DNA of 64,000 nt from assembly GCA_945904015.1 (NCBI GenBank), contig CAMDPK010000002.1, positions 43,940 to 107,939 on the forward strand. The letters are read 5' to 3'. Below are positions 1 to 9,520 of the stretch, in pieces (position 1 is the stretch's first letter; each line of letters opens with the position of its first letter). The position numbers were made by a program, and so were the translations under genes. The notes beneath the pieces were generated by a model. It worked only from the letters and a program-made list of their open reading frames with translations. It was not told where the DNA came from and made no database searches. The DNA comes from Candidatus Kuenenia stuttgartensis. GTDB lineage: Bacteria > Planctomycetota > Planctomycetia > Planctomycetales > Planctomycetaceae.

Positions 1-165
1 GTCGGTTCGCTGCTGTTGCGGACGTCGCTGCCGTGGCCATCACTGTGGGGAGCGGCGGCTGGCGGTGTCACGCTGCTGATCGTGCTCGTGTTGCTGCGTG
101 ACGACGTCGCTTGGCGAGCGGTGCGAATGGTGCTTCCCGCTCGGACGCAGGAACCGCAAACGTGA
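1..165 (+). CDS. C-terminal fragment of a membrane protein (partial)
   Basis: Frame 1 is open from the first base to a TGA at 163-165 and gives 54 residues. They contain one hydrophobic stretch (GGVTLLIVLVLL) followed by a basic tail ending in TQEPQT, as at the end of a polytopic membrane protein. The start and most of the gene lie outside the window, so no family can be named. A strong hairpin follows 22 bases after the stop, which supports this being a true gene end. Confidence 0.6.
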   Translation, partial: VGSLLLRTSLPWPSLWGAAAGGVTLLIVLVLLRDDVAWRAVRMVLPARTQEPQT

Positions 166-186
166 GCGAGCCACCCTCCAAACGCC

Positions 187-220
187 AACAGCCCGGCCGC
201 TCGAAAGCCGCCGGGCTGTT
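187..220. terminator. Hairpin between convergent genes, probable bidirectional terminator
   Basis: The 10-bp arms AACAGCCCGG (187-196) and CCGGGCTGTT (211-220) pair perfectly, with extra pairing possible inside the loop. It lies between the membrane protein stop and the 3' end of glnK, which converge here. There is no long T run, so the terminator call rests on position and stem strength. Confidence 0.6.
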
Positions 221-242
221 GCCTTGAATTGATCCTCGAACT

Positions 243-671
<429 letters not shown>

Positions 672-2420
672 CTAGCGGCTGATGAAGTCCGGGTAGGCGT
701 GAGCACCCATTTCCGGAACGTCCAAGCCTTCAATCTCGATCTCGCGGCTGACACGCAGCGGCGTGATCTTATCGCTGATTTTGAACCAGACGTAGGCCAT
801 CGTGAACCCGAAGACCCACACGACTCCGGCATCGATCAACTGCGCCCACAACTGCGAAGTATCGCCGAAGAAGAGTCCGCGAACGCCGTCCGTGAGAACG
901 CCGTCCTCGGCACCATTCGCGTCGTAGAGCGGGCGAACCACGTTGTTCCAGCCCATGCCGTATTTGCCGTTGGCGAAGAGCCCCAGCGAGATCACTCCCC
1001 AAGTGCCGTTCACACCATGCACTGAGATCGCACCGACCGGATCGTCGACGCCTCGACGCTCCCAGAAGAAGACACTTTCCACGACCAGCACACCGGCAAT
1101 CGCACCGATCACCACCGCCGCCCAGGAATCCACGAAGGCACAGGGAGCAGTGATCGCCACCAAGCCGGACAACATGCCGTTGCACAACATCGAGGGATCA
1201 GGCTTCATTCCCTTGGCCATCAGGTAGAACATCGTCGCGATCGCGCCCGTGATGCCGGCCAGCATGGTGTTCACGACGACCGCGCTGATGCGCAAGTCGG
1301 TGCCCGACAGCGTTGAGCCGGGATTGAACCCGAACCAACCAAATGCCAGGATAAACGTGCCGATCACCACCATCGGAACGTGGTGACCTGGAATGGCGAC
1401 CGGTTTGCCATCCACAAACTTTCCGAGTCGCGGACCAATCACAATCGCACCCGCCAGTGCGATGGCACCTCCCATCGCATGCACCACGCCAGATCCGGCG
1501 AAGTCCACGGCTCCGTGACCGAGTCCCATCGTGGTGCCGAGATTGGCCAACCAACCACCGCCCCAAACCCAGTTTGCATACAGGCAGTACGGCAACGCGA
1601 CCCACAGACCGTACAGCACGAAATTCTTCCAAGACCAGCGCTCGCACATCGAACCGGTCGGAATCGTCGCGGTCGTGTCCATGAACACCATCATGAAGAA
1701 GAACAAGGCCATGACGCTGACGTCGTCCATGCCGTGCAGGAAGAAGCCTTTGGTGCCCATCAAGCCGTACGCAAAAATACCGGAACCTGGCGCGGTTTCT
1801 CCCAGGCCGATGCCGCTGTTCAGAATCGACGTTCCTGGGCCGAGCGACGAATACCAACCTGGTGCCACCGGTCCGTTGAACCAGTTGCCCCAACCGATTG
1901 CGAAGCCGTACGCCCAGAAGGCGATGCAGCCCAGCGGATAAATCATCATGTTCATCGTCACGGTGTGCGCCGCATTCTTCGAGCGGCACAGACCGGTCTC
2001 AACCATCGCGAAACCCGCCTGCATGAACATGACCAGGAACCCGGCGATCAGCACCCAGACCATATTGATCGAGAAGGTGTTGTGAGCGATCCGGTCATAA
2101 AGTTTGTCCGGCGTCATGTCCTTCGGCGGGCCGTCGCCGACGGGTCCGGCCGATGGAGTCGTCCAATAGCCCGCGGCACCACCACCAGCATCCGGCCAAA
2201 GCGCAGGCGCGGGAGCCGGCGGATTCGTGCCCGTGAAATACGGAGGCACCTCTGGTGCGGGGGCCGCAGTCGGTGCGGTTGTTTCCGGCGCGGCGACGGG
2301 GGCCGCAGCCTCGGTCGGCGCGACTTTCTCCGCGGTCTTCTCTTCCTGGGCGAACCCACACACGGCCCCGAAGGACAGCAGCAGTCCCAGGGCCATCAAC
2401 GGCAAAAACCTTCGCAACAT
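672..2420 (-). CDS. amtB: Ammonium transporter (Amt family)
   Basis: This inner-membrane trimeric channel takes up ammonium. The ATG at 2420 is chosen over a longer reading because an AAGGAGCG ribosome site precedes it and a good signal peptide follows (MLRRFLPLMALGLLLSFG...). Residues of about 30-100 form an Ala/Pro-rich linker before the Amt core, which starts near residue 119 with VLIAGFLVMFMQAGFAMVET. The twin pore histidines are visible in GVVHAMGG and ISVHGVNGTWG. At 582 residues it is longer than the roughly 400-residue core family because of the N-terminal linker and a C-terminal tail. It is probably cotranscribed with glnK. Confidence 0.95.
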   Translation of the reverse strand: MLRRFLPLMALGLLLSFGAVCGFAQEEKTAEKVAPTEAAAPVAAPETTAPTAAPAPEVPPYFTGTNPPAPAPALWPDAGGGAAGYWTTPSAGPVGDGPPKDMTPDKLYDRIAHNTFSINMVWVLIAGFLVMFMQAGFAMVETGLCRSKNAAHTVTMNMMIYPLGCIAFWAYGFAIGWGNWFNGPVAPGWYSSLGPGTSILNSGIGLGETAPGSGIFAYGLMGTKGFFLHGMDDVSVMALFFFMMVFMDTTATIPTGSMCERWSWKNFVLYGLWVALPYCLYANWVWGGGWLANLGTTMGLGHGAVDFAGSGVVHAMGGAIALAGAIVIGPRLGKFVDGKPVAIPGHHVPMVVIGTFILAFGWFGFNPGSTLSGTDLRISAVVVNTMLAGITGAIATMFYLMAKGMKPDPSMLCNGMLSGLVAITAPCAFVDSWAAVVIGAIAGVLVVESVFFWERRGVDDPVGAISVHGVNGTWGVISLGLFANGKYGMGWNNVVRPLYDANGAEDGVLTDGVRGLFFGDTSQLWAQLIDAGVVWVFGFTMAYVWFKISDKITPLRVSREIEIEGLDVPEMGAHAYPDFISR

Positions 2421-2966
2421 TTTCGTCCGCTCCTTACGTAAACGAGGCATCACGGAAGCTCGCGAACCAGCGAGACGCTGTCCGAAACCCAGGCCGCAAC
2501 AAACGGCGACAAGGCCGAGCCAGTAGTCATTCAACCCACCGCGCGAACCACCGAGGTCACACGGGATTCAACGCCGGCCATTCGCGACACAAGCCGCTCG
2601 ACACCGCCTCAGAACTGGCACACTCCGAGGTCTTGACCAACCACCATCAATCCGTTGAGCGGGGCTGATCACGTCGAACCTCTTGTCCCGCGCCATCGCC
2701 AGCCTTCCCGGCTCGCAACAGGCACAGCCAACAGCCGCCGCGCAGTCGCGCAGCAGCCGAGCGGTCATGTTGGCAACCACTGTGCCGAAAAGTCCGATGA
2801 GGCTCGTCGCCAAAGAGTGTCGAGACCGAGACGCTGGGATTTTTCCGAGAATTCTTCAATTTCTCACGTCCAAGAAATCTTGGGCAATCGTCCGGACTCG
2901 GCCTAAAACTACTCGGCAATGCCAGTCCCTTCAACTCCGCTGACCGAATCTCAAGCAGCCGCCATC
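2421..2966. other. Long upstream region of amtB with no convincing gene
   Basis: No frame here shows recognisable protein similarity, and the short open frames are in GC-rich antisense or random sequence. The stretch holds a candidate sigma-54 promoter for amtB (2773-2787) and ends at a palindromic repeat. It probably serves as the amtB leader and control region. Confidence 0.5.
2773..2787 (-). promoter_or_regulatory. Candidate sigma-54 (-24/-12) promoter for amtB
   Basis: On the minus strand the sequence reads CGGCACAGTGGTTGC. It matches the sigma-54 consensus TGGCAC-N5-TTGC at all but the first base, with correct spacing between the GG and GC elements. It points toward amtB, with a predicted leader of about 340 nt. 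NtrC-controlled sigma-54 promoters are typical for glnK/amtB operons in other bacteria. No NtrC site was confirmed. Confidence 0.45.
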
Positions 2967-3027
2967 GTGGGGCAGGTTTTCAACCTGCCCGTGACATCCG
3001 GCCGGGCAGGTTGAAAACCTGCCCCAC
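2967..3027. repeat. Palindromic element, GGCAGGTT family
   Basis: Inverted arms of the form GTGGGGCAGGTTTTCAACCT...AGGTTGAAAACCTGCCCCAC enclose a short centre, and each arm is itself an imperfect palindrome. Close relatives lie at 12482-12535, 25555-25624 and 46278-46365, with a variant at 63938-64000. Here it lies between the divergent amtB and isomerase genes. Confidence 0.9.
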
Positions 3028-3142
3028 GTCTTGCCGCCGCAACCGCTCAAAGTCATGCTGCCGTTGGCTGCGACGCGAACCAGGCGGCCTCGGTCGCAGC
3101 CGGGATGGGCCGCCCGATTTTCCTCGCGCAGGAGCCTTCGCC

Positions 3143-4102
3143 ATGTCCAGCCATCCCACGTTTGGTTCGCGTTTTAGCCGTCGCAAAGTCCTGGCCACCG
3201 CCATCGCCGCCGGAGCCGCTTCGGCCTGGCATCCCATCACTCATTCGGCCGCCGCCGAGAAAGCGAAAACCGTCGTGACCAAAGGGAACATCAAACAGTC
3301 GATCGTCTTCTGGTGCTTCAACGTCGGGGGCGAGAAGTGGGACATCGAGAAGCAATGCCAAGTCGCCAAGCAGCTCGGTTGTGTGTCGATCGAGCTGGGT
3401 GACCACAAAGATTTCCCCGTCATCAAAAAGCACGGCCTGACCTGTGCGATCGCCGGCAATCGGATGCCCGGTGCTCCGTTCATGCGCGGATTGAACAACC
3501 CGGACTATCACGCCGAAGTCATCGCGCGGACGAAAGAGGCGATCGACGGCTGTGCCGAATATGGCTACGGCAACGTGATCGCCTTCACCGGCTACAAGTG
3601 GAAGAAGGCTGAGGACGAAAAGAGCGGCGAGATCTCGCTGGCTGAGGGAGCCGACAACTGCGTCAAAGCCCTCAAAGAACTGTGTGCCTACGCCGACAAG
3701 AAGAACGTCAACATCTGCGTCGAGCACCTCAACACTCGCGATGGCTCGCATCCGATGAAAGGGCACCCCGGCTATCAGGGAGACGACATCGACTACGTCG
3801 CCAACATCGCTCGCCGAGTCGGCTCGCCGCGAGCGAAGATTCTGTTCGACATCTACCACGTTCAAATCATGAACGGCGACGTGATCCGCCGCATCGAGCA
3901 GTGCAAAGACGTCATCGGCCACATCCACACGGCAGGCAATCCCGGCCGAGCGGAACTCGACGACAAGCAGGAGATCAACTACCCGCCGATCATGCGCAAG
4001 CTGCTGGAGATCGGCTACAAGGGCTACGTCGGCCAGGAATTCATTCCGACCCGTGACCCATTCGTCGGCCTGACCGAAGCCGTCAAACTCTGCGACGTGT
4101 GA
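3143..4102 (+). CDS. Hydroxypyruvate isomerase-like TIM-barrel protein, Tat-exported
   Basis: This is a sugar phosphate isomerase/epimerase family TIM barrel (AP endonuclease 2-like fold), closest in style to hydroxypyruvate isomerase (Hyi). Sequence landmarks are QCQVAKQLGCVSIELG, NVNICVEHLNTR, ILFDIYHVQIMNGD, IGHIHTAGNPGR and GYVGQEFIP, which give the usual metal-binding Glu/Asp/His set. The N-terminus has a twin-arginine-like signal (SRRKVLATAIAAGAASA), as is common in planctomycete paralogues. The ATG at 3143 is preferred because AGGAGCC lies just upstream. The longer open frame would start inside the palindromic repeat. The substrate cannot be read from sequence. Confidence 0.88.
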   Translation: MSSHPTFGSRFSRRKVLATAIAAGAASAWHPITHSAAAEKAKTVVTKGNIKQSIVFWCFNVGGEKWDIEKQCQVAKQLGCVSIELGDHKDFPVIKKHGLTCAIAGNRMPGAPFMRGLNNPDYHAEVIARTKEAIDGCAEYGYGNVIAFTGYKWKKAEDEKSGEISLAEGADNCVKALKELCAYADKKNVNICVEHLNTRDGSHPMKGHPGYQGDDIDYVANIARRVGSPRAKILFDIYHVQIMNGDVIRRIEQCKDVIGHIHTAGNPGRAELDDKQEINYPPIMRKLLEIGYKGYVGQEFIPTRDPFVGLTEAVKLCDV

Positions 4103-4112
4103 CGGCTACGTT

Positions 4113-5885
4113 CTACTCCGCCGCGTCCAACAACCGTTGCCAGCGAGCCATCAGCACGCGGTGGCCGCCGGACGCTGGATCGTCCTCGTCAATTTCTTTC
4201 AACGCGCGGATCGCCGGTTTGAGTTTTTTCAGCTTCACCAAAGCCGTCGCCATCAGAGATTGATTGGCGGCCACCCAGCCGCCGCTCGAATGTTGATTGG
4301 CGTAGACGACGCATTGATCGACAGCCGCCTGCGTCCGGTTTTGTTCGAACTGGCAGAGCGCCAACCAGAAGCACGCATCGTCGCCCGCCAACAGGTGCAG
4401 CTTGCGAACGTGAGCATACTCCGGCTGCATCAGCATTCCTCGCAACACTTGTGTCGCCGTCGCGCCGACAACGGAGAGGTCATCCTTTTGCTTGCCGTCG
4501 AGAGCCACAATATGCAGTCCTTTCGCCGTGGGCGGGTCCACGTCGTACAGCTGCGCCGCTAAATAACCGGGGATGACGTCGGACCAGCGACCCATGACAT
4601 GCTCCATTCGTCGTTTCATCATGATCCGTTCGGGCTTGGCAAACTCCAAATCGAAACTACGGCCATCCGGCTTCGCCAGAAATCGTTGCACGCGAACCGG
4701 AGCGGCCAGCGAGTGCGACAGCTTGAGAAGTTCCTTTTGCTGTTCGCGAGTCATCCGCATAGTTGTTTCACGCACGATTTCCGGGTACGGCCAGATGGCG
4801 ACATCGTCCGCCGACCAAGCCGCAGCAGGATGCTTGGCCACGCGCGACCACAAGCCGGGTTGATCCTCCGAATCCTCCAACGAGTCGGACACAACCACCG
4901 AATTGTCGCCGGTCAGCTCTTGTTGCAACCGCTTCATGCGAATCGACAGTTGCTCTGAATGACAAATCAGCTCGACCTGTGGAGCCTCCAGCATCGCCGC
5001 CGTCAGGGTGAACTTGTCACCGCTTTCGCGGGCGATCGCCTCCAACAGTTTCGGATCGCGCTGCGCTTGCCGCAACGACATCGGCAAACGGGGCAGCGCG
5101 GATTTCGGATCGGCGACATCGGCGGTCAACGGCAAGCCCAGCGTTGGATCGAACAGCAAAATATCCTTCTCGAACAGAACACCTACCAAGAAGTTCTCAT
5201 CGCTCGCAGCCTCATCAGCCGTGCGACGTGGCGAGAGAATCACTGAGTCCACGTTGCGTTGCCGCAACAACTCCGCGAACGCCCAAGCTCGATCGGCGGC
5301 AGTGCCCCGGCCGAGGACCATCACGTCAAACGGTCCCGCCGGAGCTTGACGGCTGCGCGGCGGAATCAGCACGACATTGCGAACGACATAATCAAACAGA
5401 TTCACGACGACGTCGAGATCCTTCTCCGCGTCGCCCGCAGCGAACCTTGTCGCCTTGCTGGCCCACAGACAGTCCCGCAGGTACATCGCGTCGCGTTCGA
5501 CGAATTGCTCCAGCGAGACCTGTTCAATCCATTCTTTCGGCAACGATTTCAAGAGGCCGTGCGGACGATGTGGCTCCCAACCCTCTCCGCGTTTTTCGGC
5601 TTCGGCTTTCGCCCCTTTGGCCCACTCGTTGAGCACCGCGATCGCCTGTTCGGGACCAGACGCGATGCCGAGTTTTTCCGGCCGCAGACCCTCCATCGCG
5701 TTCTGCAAGTTCCGGAGAATGCGTGACTCCGCCTGTTGATCGGCTTGCTCGCTCTGTGACTTGTCGGACTTGTTGGTCGCCGCCGGCGGCGCGCAGCCAG
5801 ACCAAAGTAGAACCAGACTCAACAACACACTCCGCGAATCCCATCGGAACAGACTGCGGGAACAAACTCGATCGGCATCTCGCAT
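4113..5885 (-). CDS. Lipoprotein with transglutaminase-like central region
   Basis: The 590-residue protein starts with a basic region, a hydrophobic segment and a lipobox ending at Cys31 (LVLLWSGC), so it should be lipidated and envelope-anchored. A central part (YVVRNVVLIPP..., then RAWAFAELLRQRNVDSVILS) resembles the transglutaminase-like domain seen in planctomycete secreted proteins. The C-terminal part is helical and TPR-like (CFWLALCQFEQNRTQAAVDQ). The family call is tentative. It follows kdsA after 45 bp on the same strand and converges on the isomerase gene 10 bp away. Confidence 0.65.
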   Translation of the reverse strand: MRDADRVCSRSLFRWDSRSVLLSLVLLWSGCAPPAATNKSDKSQSEQADQQAESRILRNLQNAMEGLRPEKLGIASGPEQAIAVLNEWAKGAKAEAEKRGEGWEPHRPHGLLKSLPKEWIEQVSLEQFVERDAMYLRDCLWASKATRFAAGDAEKDLDVVVNLFDYVVRNVVLIPPRSRQAPAGPFDVMVLGRGTAADRAWAFAELLRQRNVDSVILSPRRTADEAASDENFLVGVLFEKDILLFDPTLGLPLTADVADPKSALPRLPMSLRQAQRDPKLLEAIARESGDKFTLTAAMLEAPQVELICHSEQLSIRMKRLQQELTGDNSVVVSDSLEDSEDQPGLWSRVAKHPAAAWSADDVAIWPYPEIVRETTMRMTREQQKELLKLSHSLAAPVRVQRFLAKPDGRSFDLEFAKPERIMMKRRMEHVMGRWSDVIPGYLAAQLYDVDPPTAKGLHIVALDGKQKDDLSVVGATATQVLRGMLMQPEYAHVRKLHLLAGDDACFWLALCQFEQNRTQAAVDQCVVYANQHSSGGWVAANQSLMATALVKLKKLKPAIRALKEIDEDDPASGGHRVLMARWQRLLDAAE

Positions 5886-5930
5886 GAAAACAACCTTCGG
5901 CCAAGGAACGGAATGAAGAATCGCTGACGT

Positions 5931-6779
5931 TTACTCGCCCACGGCGGTCATTTCCAGGAACAGCGACCGCAGCCGAGCCAGTTGATTGAACAGCCGTGTT
6001 ACGTCGGAAAGTCGCAGCATGTTGGGACCGTCGCTGAGTGCTCGATCGGGATCGGGGTGCGTTTCCAGAAACACTGCGTCGCAACCGGCCGCGACGGCGG
6101 CTCGCGAGAGCGTCGGCACCATCTCGCGCTGGCCGCCGGTCGTGCTGCCCCCCGGCATCTGCACGCTGTGCGTCGCGTCGTAACACACGGGAGCACCGCT
6201 GCGCTGCATGATCGGGATGCACCGAAAGTCGTTGACCAACCGGCCGTATCCAAACGTCGTCCCGCGCTCGGTCAGCAGCACGCGCGGGCAGCCGGCCTCT
6301 TCGCATTTCTTGACGATGTGCGTTGTGTCTTCGGCCGCGACAAACTGCGGCTTCTTGATGTTGACCACGCCACCGCTCGCGGCACACGCCGTCGCGATCG
6401 CGTGAACCAAATCGGTCTGTCGCGCGAGAAACGCCGGCACTTGCAGGATCTGACACACCTTCGCGGCCGGCTCGGCTTGCTGCGGTTCATGAATGTCGGT
6501 CGTCACCGGCAACCCAGTCACCTCGCGCACCTTCGCGAGAATTTCGAGGCCGCGTTCCAGGCCGGGTCCACGGAAGCTGTGAAAGCTCGTCCGATTGGCT
6601 TTGTCGAAGCTCGATTTGAAGACCAGTTGCCAATCGTTGGCGTCCGCCCACTCGGCCAACCGCTTGGCGACGTCGAGCACCAGTTGTTCGCTCTCGATGA
6701 CGCACGGCCCGGCAATGAACAGCAGCGGATGCCCCGCACCGCACTGCATGTTGCCAATTCTGATCGGGTTGTCTGGCAT
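5931..6779 (-). CDS. kdsA: 3-deoxy-8-phosphooctulonate synthase (KDO-8-P synthase)
   Basis: This cytoplasmic enzyme condenses phosphoenolpyruvate with arabinose-5-phosphate to make KDO-8-phosphate for lipopolysaccharide core. The 282 residues span the full family. Landmarks are [12 protein letters not shown] near the N-terminus, [43 protein letters not shown], and the C-terminal [17 protein letters not shown]. Its presence supports a Gram-negative-type outer membrane with KDO. It is preceded by a heptad repeat array (6808-6909) that fills the gap to the lipid kinase gene. Confidence 0.96.
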   Translation of the reverse strand: MPDNPIRIGNMQCGAGHPLLFIAGPCVIESEQLVLDVAKRLAEWADANDWQLVFKSSFDKANRTSFHSFRGPGLERGLEILAKVREVTGLPVTTDIHEPQQAEPAAKVCQILQVPAFLARQTDLVHAIATACAASGGVVNIKKPQFVAAEDTTHIVKKCEEAGCPRVLLTERGTTFGYGRLVNDFRCIPIMQRSGAPVCYDATHSVQMPGGSTTGGQREMVPTLSRAAVAAGCDAVFLETHPDPDRALSDGPNMLRLSDVTRLFNQLARLRSLFLEMTAVGE

Positions 6780-6807
6780 GATTCCGTTCCGCCCTTCGCT
6801 TCCAACT

Positions 6808-6909
6808 CAGTGCAAAGTGCAAAGTGCAGAGTGACGAGTGCAAAGTGAAAAATGTCTGAACGAGATTCTCACTTTGCACTTTGCAGTCTTCACTCTGCAC
6901 TTGGCACTG
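6808..6909. repeat. Heptad repeat array between the lipid kinase gene and kdsA
   Basis: The left half is a run of degenerate 7-mers of the type AGTGCAA/AGTGCAG, and the right half is a run of the complementary TGCACTT type, so the whole is also an imperfect palindrome. A very similar array lies at 16393-16536. It fills most of the 164-bp gap between two same-strand genes. Confidence 0.85.
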
Positions 6910-6943
6910 TCCTATTCGATCCTCAAACCGAGACGTGATGACT

Positions 6944-7816
6944 TCACGGCGCGAACACCTCCAGCGCCGCCGGCAGCAGTTCCAGCGTCACGGGCGTGAA
7001 CCCTGCCGGGTCGCCGTCCATTTGCCACGGGACCGCGACGTCCGCTTCGATTCGCACTCGCGACGCCTTCAGGCACGTCACATCGGCCAGCTTTTGATGC
7101 CGTCCGGCGATCACATGCCCAAAGTACCGCACCATTTGAAATGTCGAGCCTCGCTCAAAAAGGCACAAGTCCAACTGACCGTCTTCGGCAGTGGCTTGCG
7201 GAGCAAACGGAATCCCGTAGGCGTACTTCGGCACGTTGACCGCAATCAGCAGTCGCGCGAGTCGCGGCTGCGGCTCGTCGTTCACAAAGACTCGCACGGG
7301 CGGATGATCGTACTTGCGGATCGAGTGCCACATCGGCGGCACGTAGTGCCATTTGCGGATGTTGCCGCGCCGACTTGCGTGCGCCCGCTGCAAGACGGCC
7401 GCATCGAAGCCGCAGCTCGCCATCAACGTGAACCGCCGCCCGTTGAGCTGTCCGAGATCGAGCCTGCGCCGCGAGCCGCTCGCAATCAATTCGGCGACTT
7501 GTACTCCCGACGGCTGAATTCTGAGATACTTCGCCAGCAGATTCTCAGTCCCCAGCGGCAACGTCGCGAGCGGCAATCCCGGATACCGATTCACCACGTC
7601 GCCAATCGTCCCGTCGCCGCCGGCCGCGACCACGCACACGAGATGCTCTCGCGCCGCGGGATCGGCCAGCTTCGCCTGCATGCGTTCACGACTCGCAAAC
7701 AGACGCGGCTGAATTCCGCGTCGTTTCAGTTCGCGGATCAATTCCAGCAAAACGCCGCGACGAGTCCCCGTTCCGGAGGTCGGATTTCGCTGAATCGCCA
7801 CCCACGGACGCTTCAT
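6944..7816 (-). CDS. Diacylglycerol kinase family lipid kinase
   Basis: This 290-residue protein has the DAGK catalytic fold. It starts with the family's RNPTSGTG-type motif (AIQRNPTSGTGTRRG), followed by AAGGDGTIGDVVN, LPLGTENLLAKYL, and a C-terminal beta-sandwich with QATAEDGQLDLCLFERG and MDGDPAG. It probably phosphorylates diacylglycerol or a related lipid at the membrane. Its ATG overlaps the end of the upstream HAD gene by 4 bp (ATGA), so the two are translationally coupled. Confidence 0.88.
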   Translation of the reverse strand: MKRPWVAIQRNPTSGTGTRRGVLLELIRELKRRGIQPRLFASRERMQAKLADPAAREHLVCVVAAGGDGTIGDVVNRYPGLPLATLPLGTENLLAKYLRIQPSGVQVAELIASGSRRRLDLGQLNGRRFTLMASCGFDAAVLQRAHASRRGNIRKWHYVPPMWHSIRKYDHPPVRVFVNDEPQPRLARLLIAVNVPKYAYGIPFAPQATAEDGQLDLCLFERGSTFQMVRYFGHVIAGRHQKLADVTCLKASRVRIEADVAVPWQMDGDPAGFTPVTLELLPAALEVFAP

Positions 7817-8508
7817 GGCAACATCTCCAGCAGGTCGCTGAGTTGCCGCAACTCCGAGTGATCCACCTCGCGCCGCAGGTGCAAGGCCGCGATTCCGGCC
7901 GCGCGTGCCGATTCGACATCGTTCACCAAATCGTCACCGATCATCAGCACTTCGCTCGGATCGCATTCCGCAGCCGCAACGACGGCGGAATAAAAACCAC
8001 GATGCGTCTTTCGGTATCCGACCAGAGACGAGATGACTCGACAGCGGACATCGCGCAATTCGGCCAGTCCGTCACAGACGCGATTCAGCCGCGAGTCGAA
8101 ATTCGACGCGATCAGCACTCGATAGCCACGTTGGCTGAGTTCCTTCAGCGTCACGGCGACATCGTCAAAACACCGCCACGATTCCGGCTGCCCGAAGTGC
8201 TCGAACAACGACTCAAAACACGCGGAGGGATCGGTCACATCCGGCAAGACCTCCTGTACGACCTGTCGCCAGAATTCACGCTCATACTCTTCGTTCGTCC
8301 GGCCCGGCTCGCCGAATTTCTCGACCGCCGATTCGTCGGCGCGGCGGAAGGCGTCGGCAAACCGCAACCGAACTTCTTCGGCGGGCAGTCGCGATCCAAA
8401 CCGCTGGCCATGCAGCGCGTACGCCGCAGCGACCGATGGCTCGGCATAGATCAACGTCCCCACGGCATCCAGCGCAATGCACCGAAATCGCTTCGCCGAG
8501 CCACTCAT
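7813..8508 (-). CDS. HAD-superfamily hydrolase
   Basis: The 231-residue protein has HAD motifs: motif I FRCIALDAVGTLIY, motif II VLIASNFDSR, and motif IV MIGDDLVNDVESARAAG. The usual second Asp of motif I (DxDGT) is Val here (DAVGT), as in some HAD subfamilies, so classical phosphatase activity is uncertain. The ATG at 8508 has a perfect AAGGAGG site. The longer open frame upstream runs into a palindromic repeat and is rejected. It shares an ATGA overlap with the lipid kinase gene. Confidence 0.88.
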   Translation of the reverse strand: MSGSAKRFRCIALDAVGTLIYAEPSVAAAYALHGQRFGSRLPAEEVRLRFADAFRRADESAVEKFGEPGRTNEEYEREFWRQVVQEVLPDVTDPSACFESLFEHFGQPESWRCFDDVAVTLKELSQRGYRVLIASNFDSRLNRVCDGLAELRDVRCRVISSLVGYRKTHRGFYSAVVAAAECDPSEVLMIGDDLVNDVESARAAGIAALHLRREVDHSELRQLSDLLEMLP

Positions 8509-8605
8509 TCGTACCTCCTTGAGTTCCACATTTCGCAGTCTGTCGCCACTCGCACGGATCGCCAAGCCCAACACCGACGAGACGAGGTGGAGCCGCAACC
8601 CAAAA

Positions 8606-8694
8606 TAACCCGAAGCGTCAGCGAGGGCGAACACTTCAAATGACTGTGAATTGAACGCGTATTGAAGCTTCGCCCTCGCTGACGCTTCGGGTTA
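8606..8694. repeat. Palindromic element with 26-bp perfect arms
   Basis: The arms TAACCCGAAGCGTCAGCGAG (continuing to 8631) and the exact complement ending at 8694 flank a 37-base centre. It lies between the divergent HAD and RluA-type genes, and a TTG right after it has been misread as an upstream start. Confidence 0.9.
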
Positions 8695-8754
8695 CTTTTG
8701 CAGTACGCTGCGACACTTCACCGATCAAAACAGAACCAGTCAGCGAGTCTGCTC

Positions 8755-9453
8755 GTGAATCACGATCCAGCAAACGTGCCGCGATCAAACCAAAAACTCA
8801 AAGTCTTGTTTGAGGACAATCATTGCCTCGCGTTGCTCAAGCCGACACGCCTTTTGACGATGGGCGACCGCACCGGCGATGTGTCACTGGTCGATCTGGC
8901 TCGCGAATATTTGCGGCGAAAATACGACAAGCCGGGTAACGTGTTTGTCGGAGTCGTGCATCGACTGGACCGGCCGGTGTCAGGAGTGCTGGTGTTCGCT
9001 CGGACGAGCAAAGCGGCGGCGCGGTTGTCGGAGCAGTTTCGGAAACACTCGGTTCGCAAGTTCTATCACTGCGTGATCGAGGGCCGTCCGACGAAACCAA
9101 CCGGCGAGTTAGTCGATTTGCTGGCCAAGGATGAGGCACGAAATCTGAGTCGGACAGTCCAGAGGTCAGAAGAAGGCAAACTGTCACGGCTGTCGTATCG
9201 CTGCTTGAAGTCGGTCGGTTCGCTGAGCTTGTTGGAAATCGAATTGCTCACCGGCCGCAGTCATCAGATTCGAGTGCAGTTGTCGTCTCGCGGATGGCCC
9301 ATCTGCGGTGATGCGAAATACGGCTCGAAGACGAAACTCGACGGCTGGTTGGCTCTGCACGCAGCCTCGCTGACGTTCGAGCATCCGACGCAACGCGAAC
9401 CGATCACAGTGACCGCTCCGCATTCGACCGAATGGAAGCGGTTCGGCGTGTAG
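8755..9453 (+). CDS. RluA-family pseudouridine synthase
   Basis: This enzyme isomerises uridine to pseudouridine in rRNA or tRNA. It has the catalytic HRLDR motif (VVHRLDRPVSGVLVFART), and the family segments KFYHCVIEG, LTGRSHQIRVQLSSRGWPI and LHAASLTFEHP. No S4 domain is present, so the target RNA is not predictable. The GTG at 8755 is chosen tentatively. A TTG at 8698 extends the frame but abuts the palindromic repeat, and neither has a clear ribosome site. A paralogue lies at 22086-22760. Confidence 0.88.
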   Translation: MNHDPANVPRSNQKLKVLFEDNHCLALLKPTRLLTMGDRTGDVSLVDLAREYLRRKYDKPGNVFVGVVHRLDRPVSGVLVFARTSKAAARLSEQFRKHSVRKFYHCVIEGRPTKPTGELVDLLAKDEARNLSRTVQRSEEGKLSRLSYRCLKSVGSLSLLEIELLTGRSHQIRVQLSSRGWPICGDAKYGSKTKLDGWLALHAASLTFEHPTQREPITVTAPHSTEWKRFGV

Positions 9454-9457
9454 CTGG

Positions 9458-9520
9458 AGGATGGGCACTCTTGCCCGTCCCTTTTCGGACGAACAGCGGA
9501 CGGGCAAGAGTGCCCATCCT
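9458..9520. repeat. Palindromic element, AGGATGG family
   Basis: Perfect 23-bp arms (AGGATGGGCACTCTTGCCCG... and its complement) surround a 17-base centre. It sits between the convergent RluA-type and aldo/keto reductase genes and overlaps the reductase stop codon (9519-9521). The same skeleton with different inner bases recurs at 45354-45424. Confidence 0.9.

Noticed and set aside
1380..2441. Long plus-strand frame opposite amtB
   Set aside because: Reads antisense to a clear gene and has arginine/histidine-rich composition typical of a shadow frame.
3011..3142. Extension of the isomerase reading frame upstream of 3143
   Set aside because: It starts inside the palindromic repeat, and the ATG at 3143 has a proper ribosome site and a Tat-like signal.
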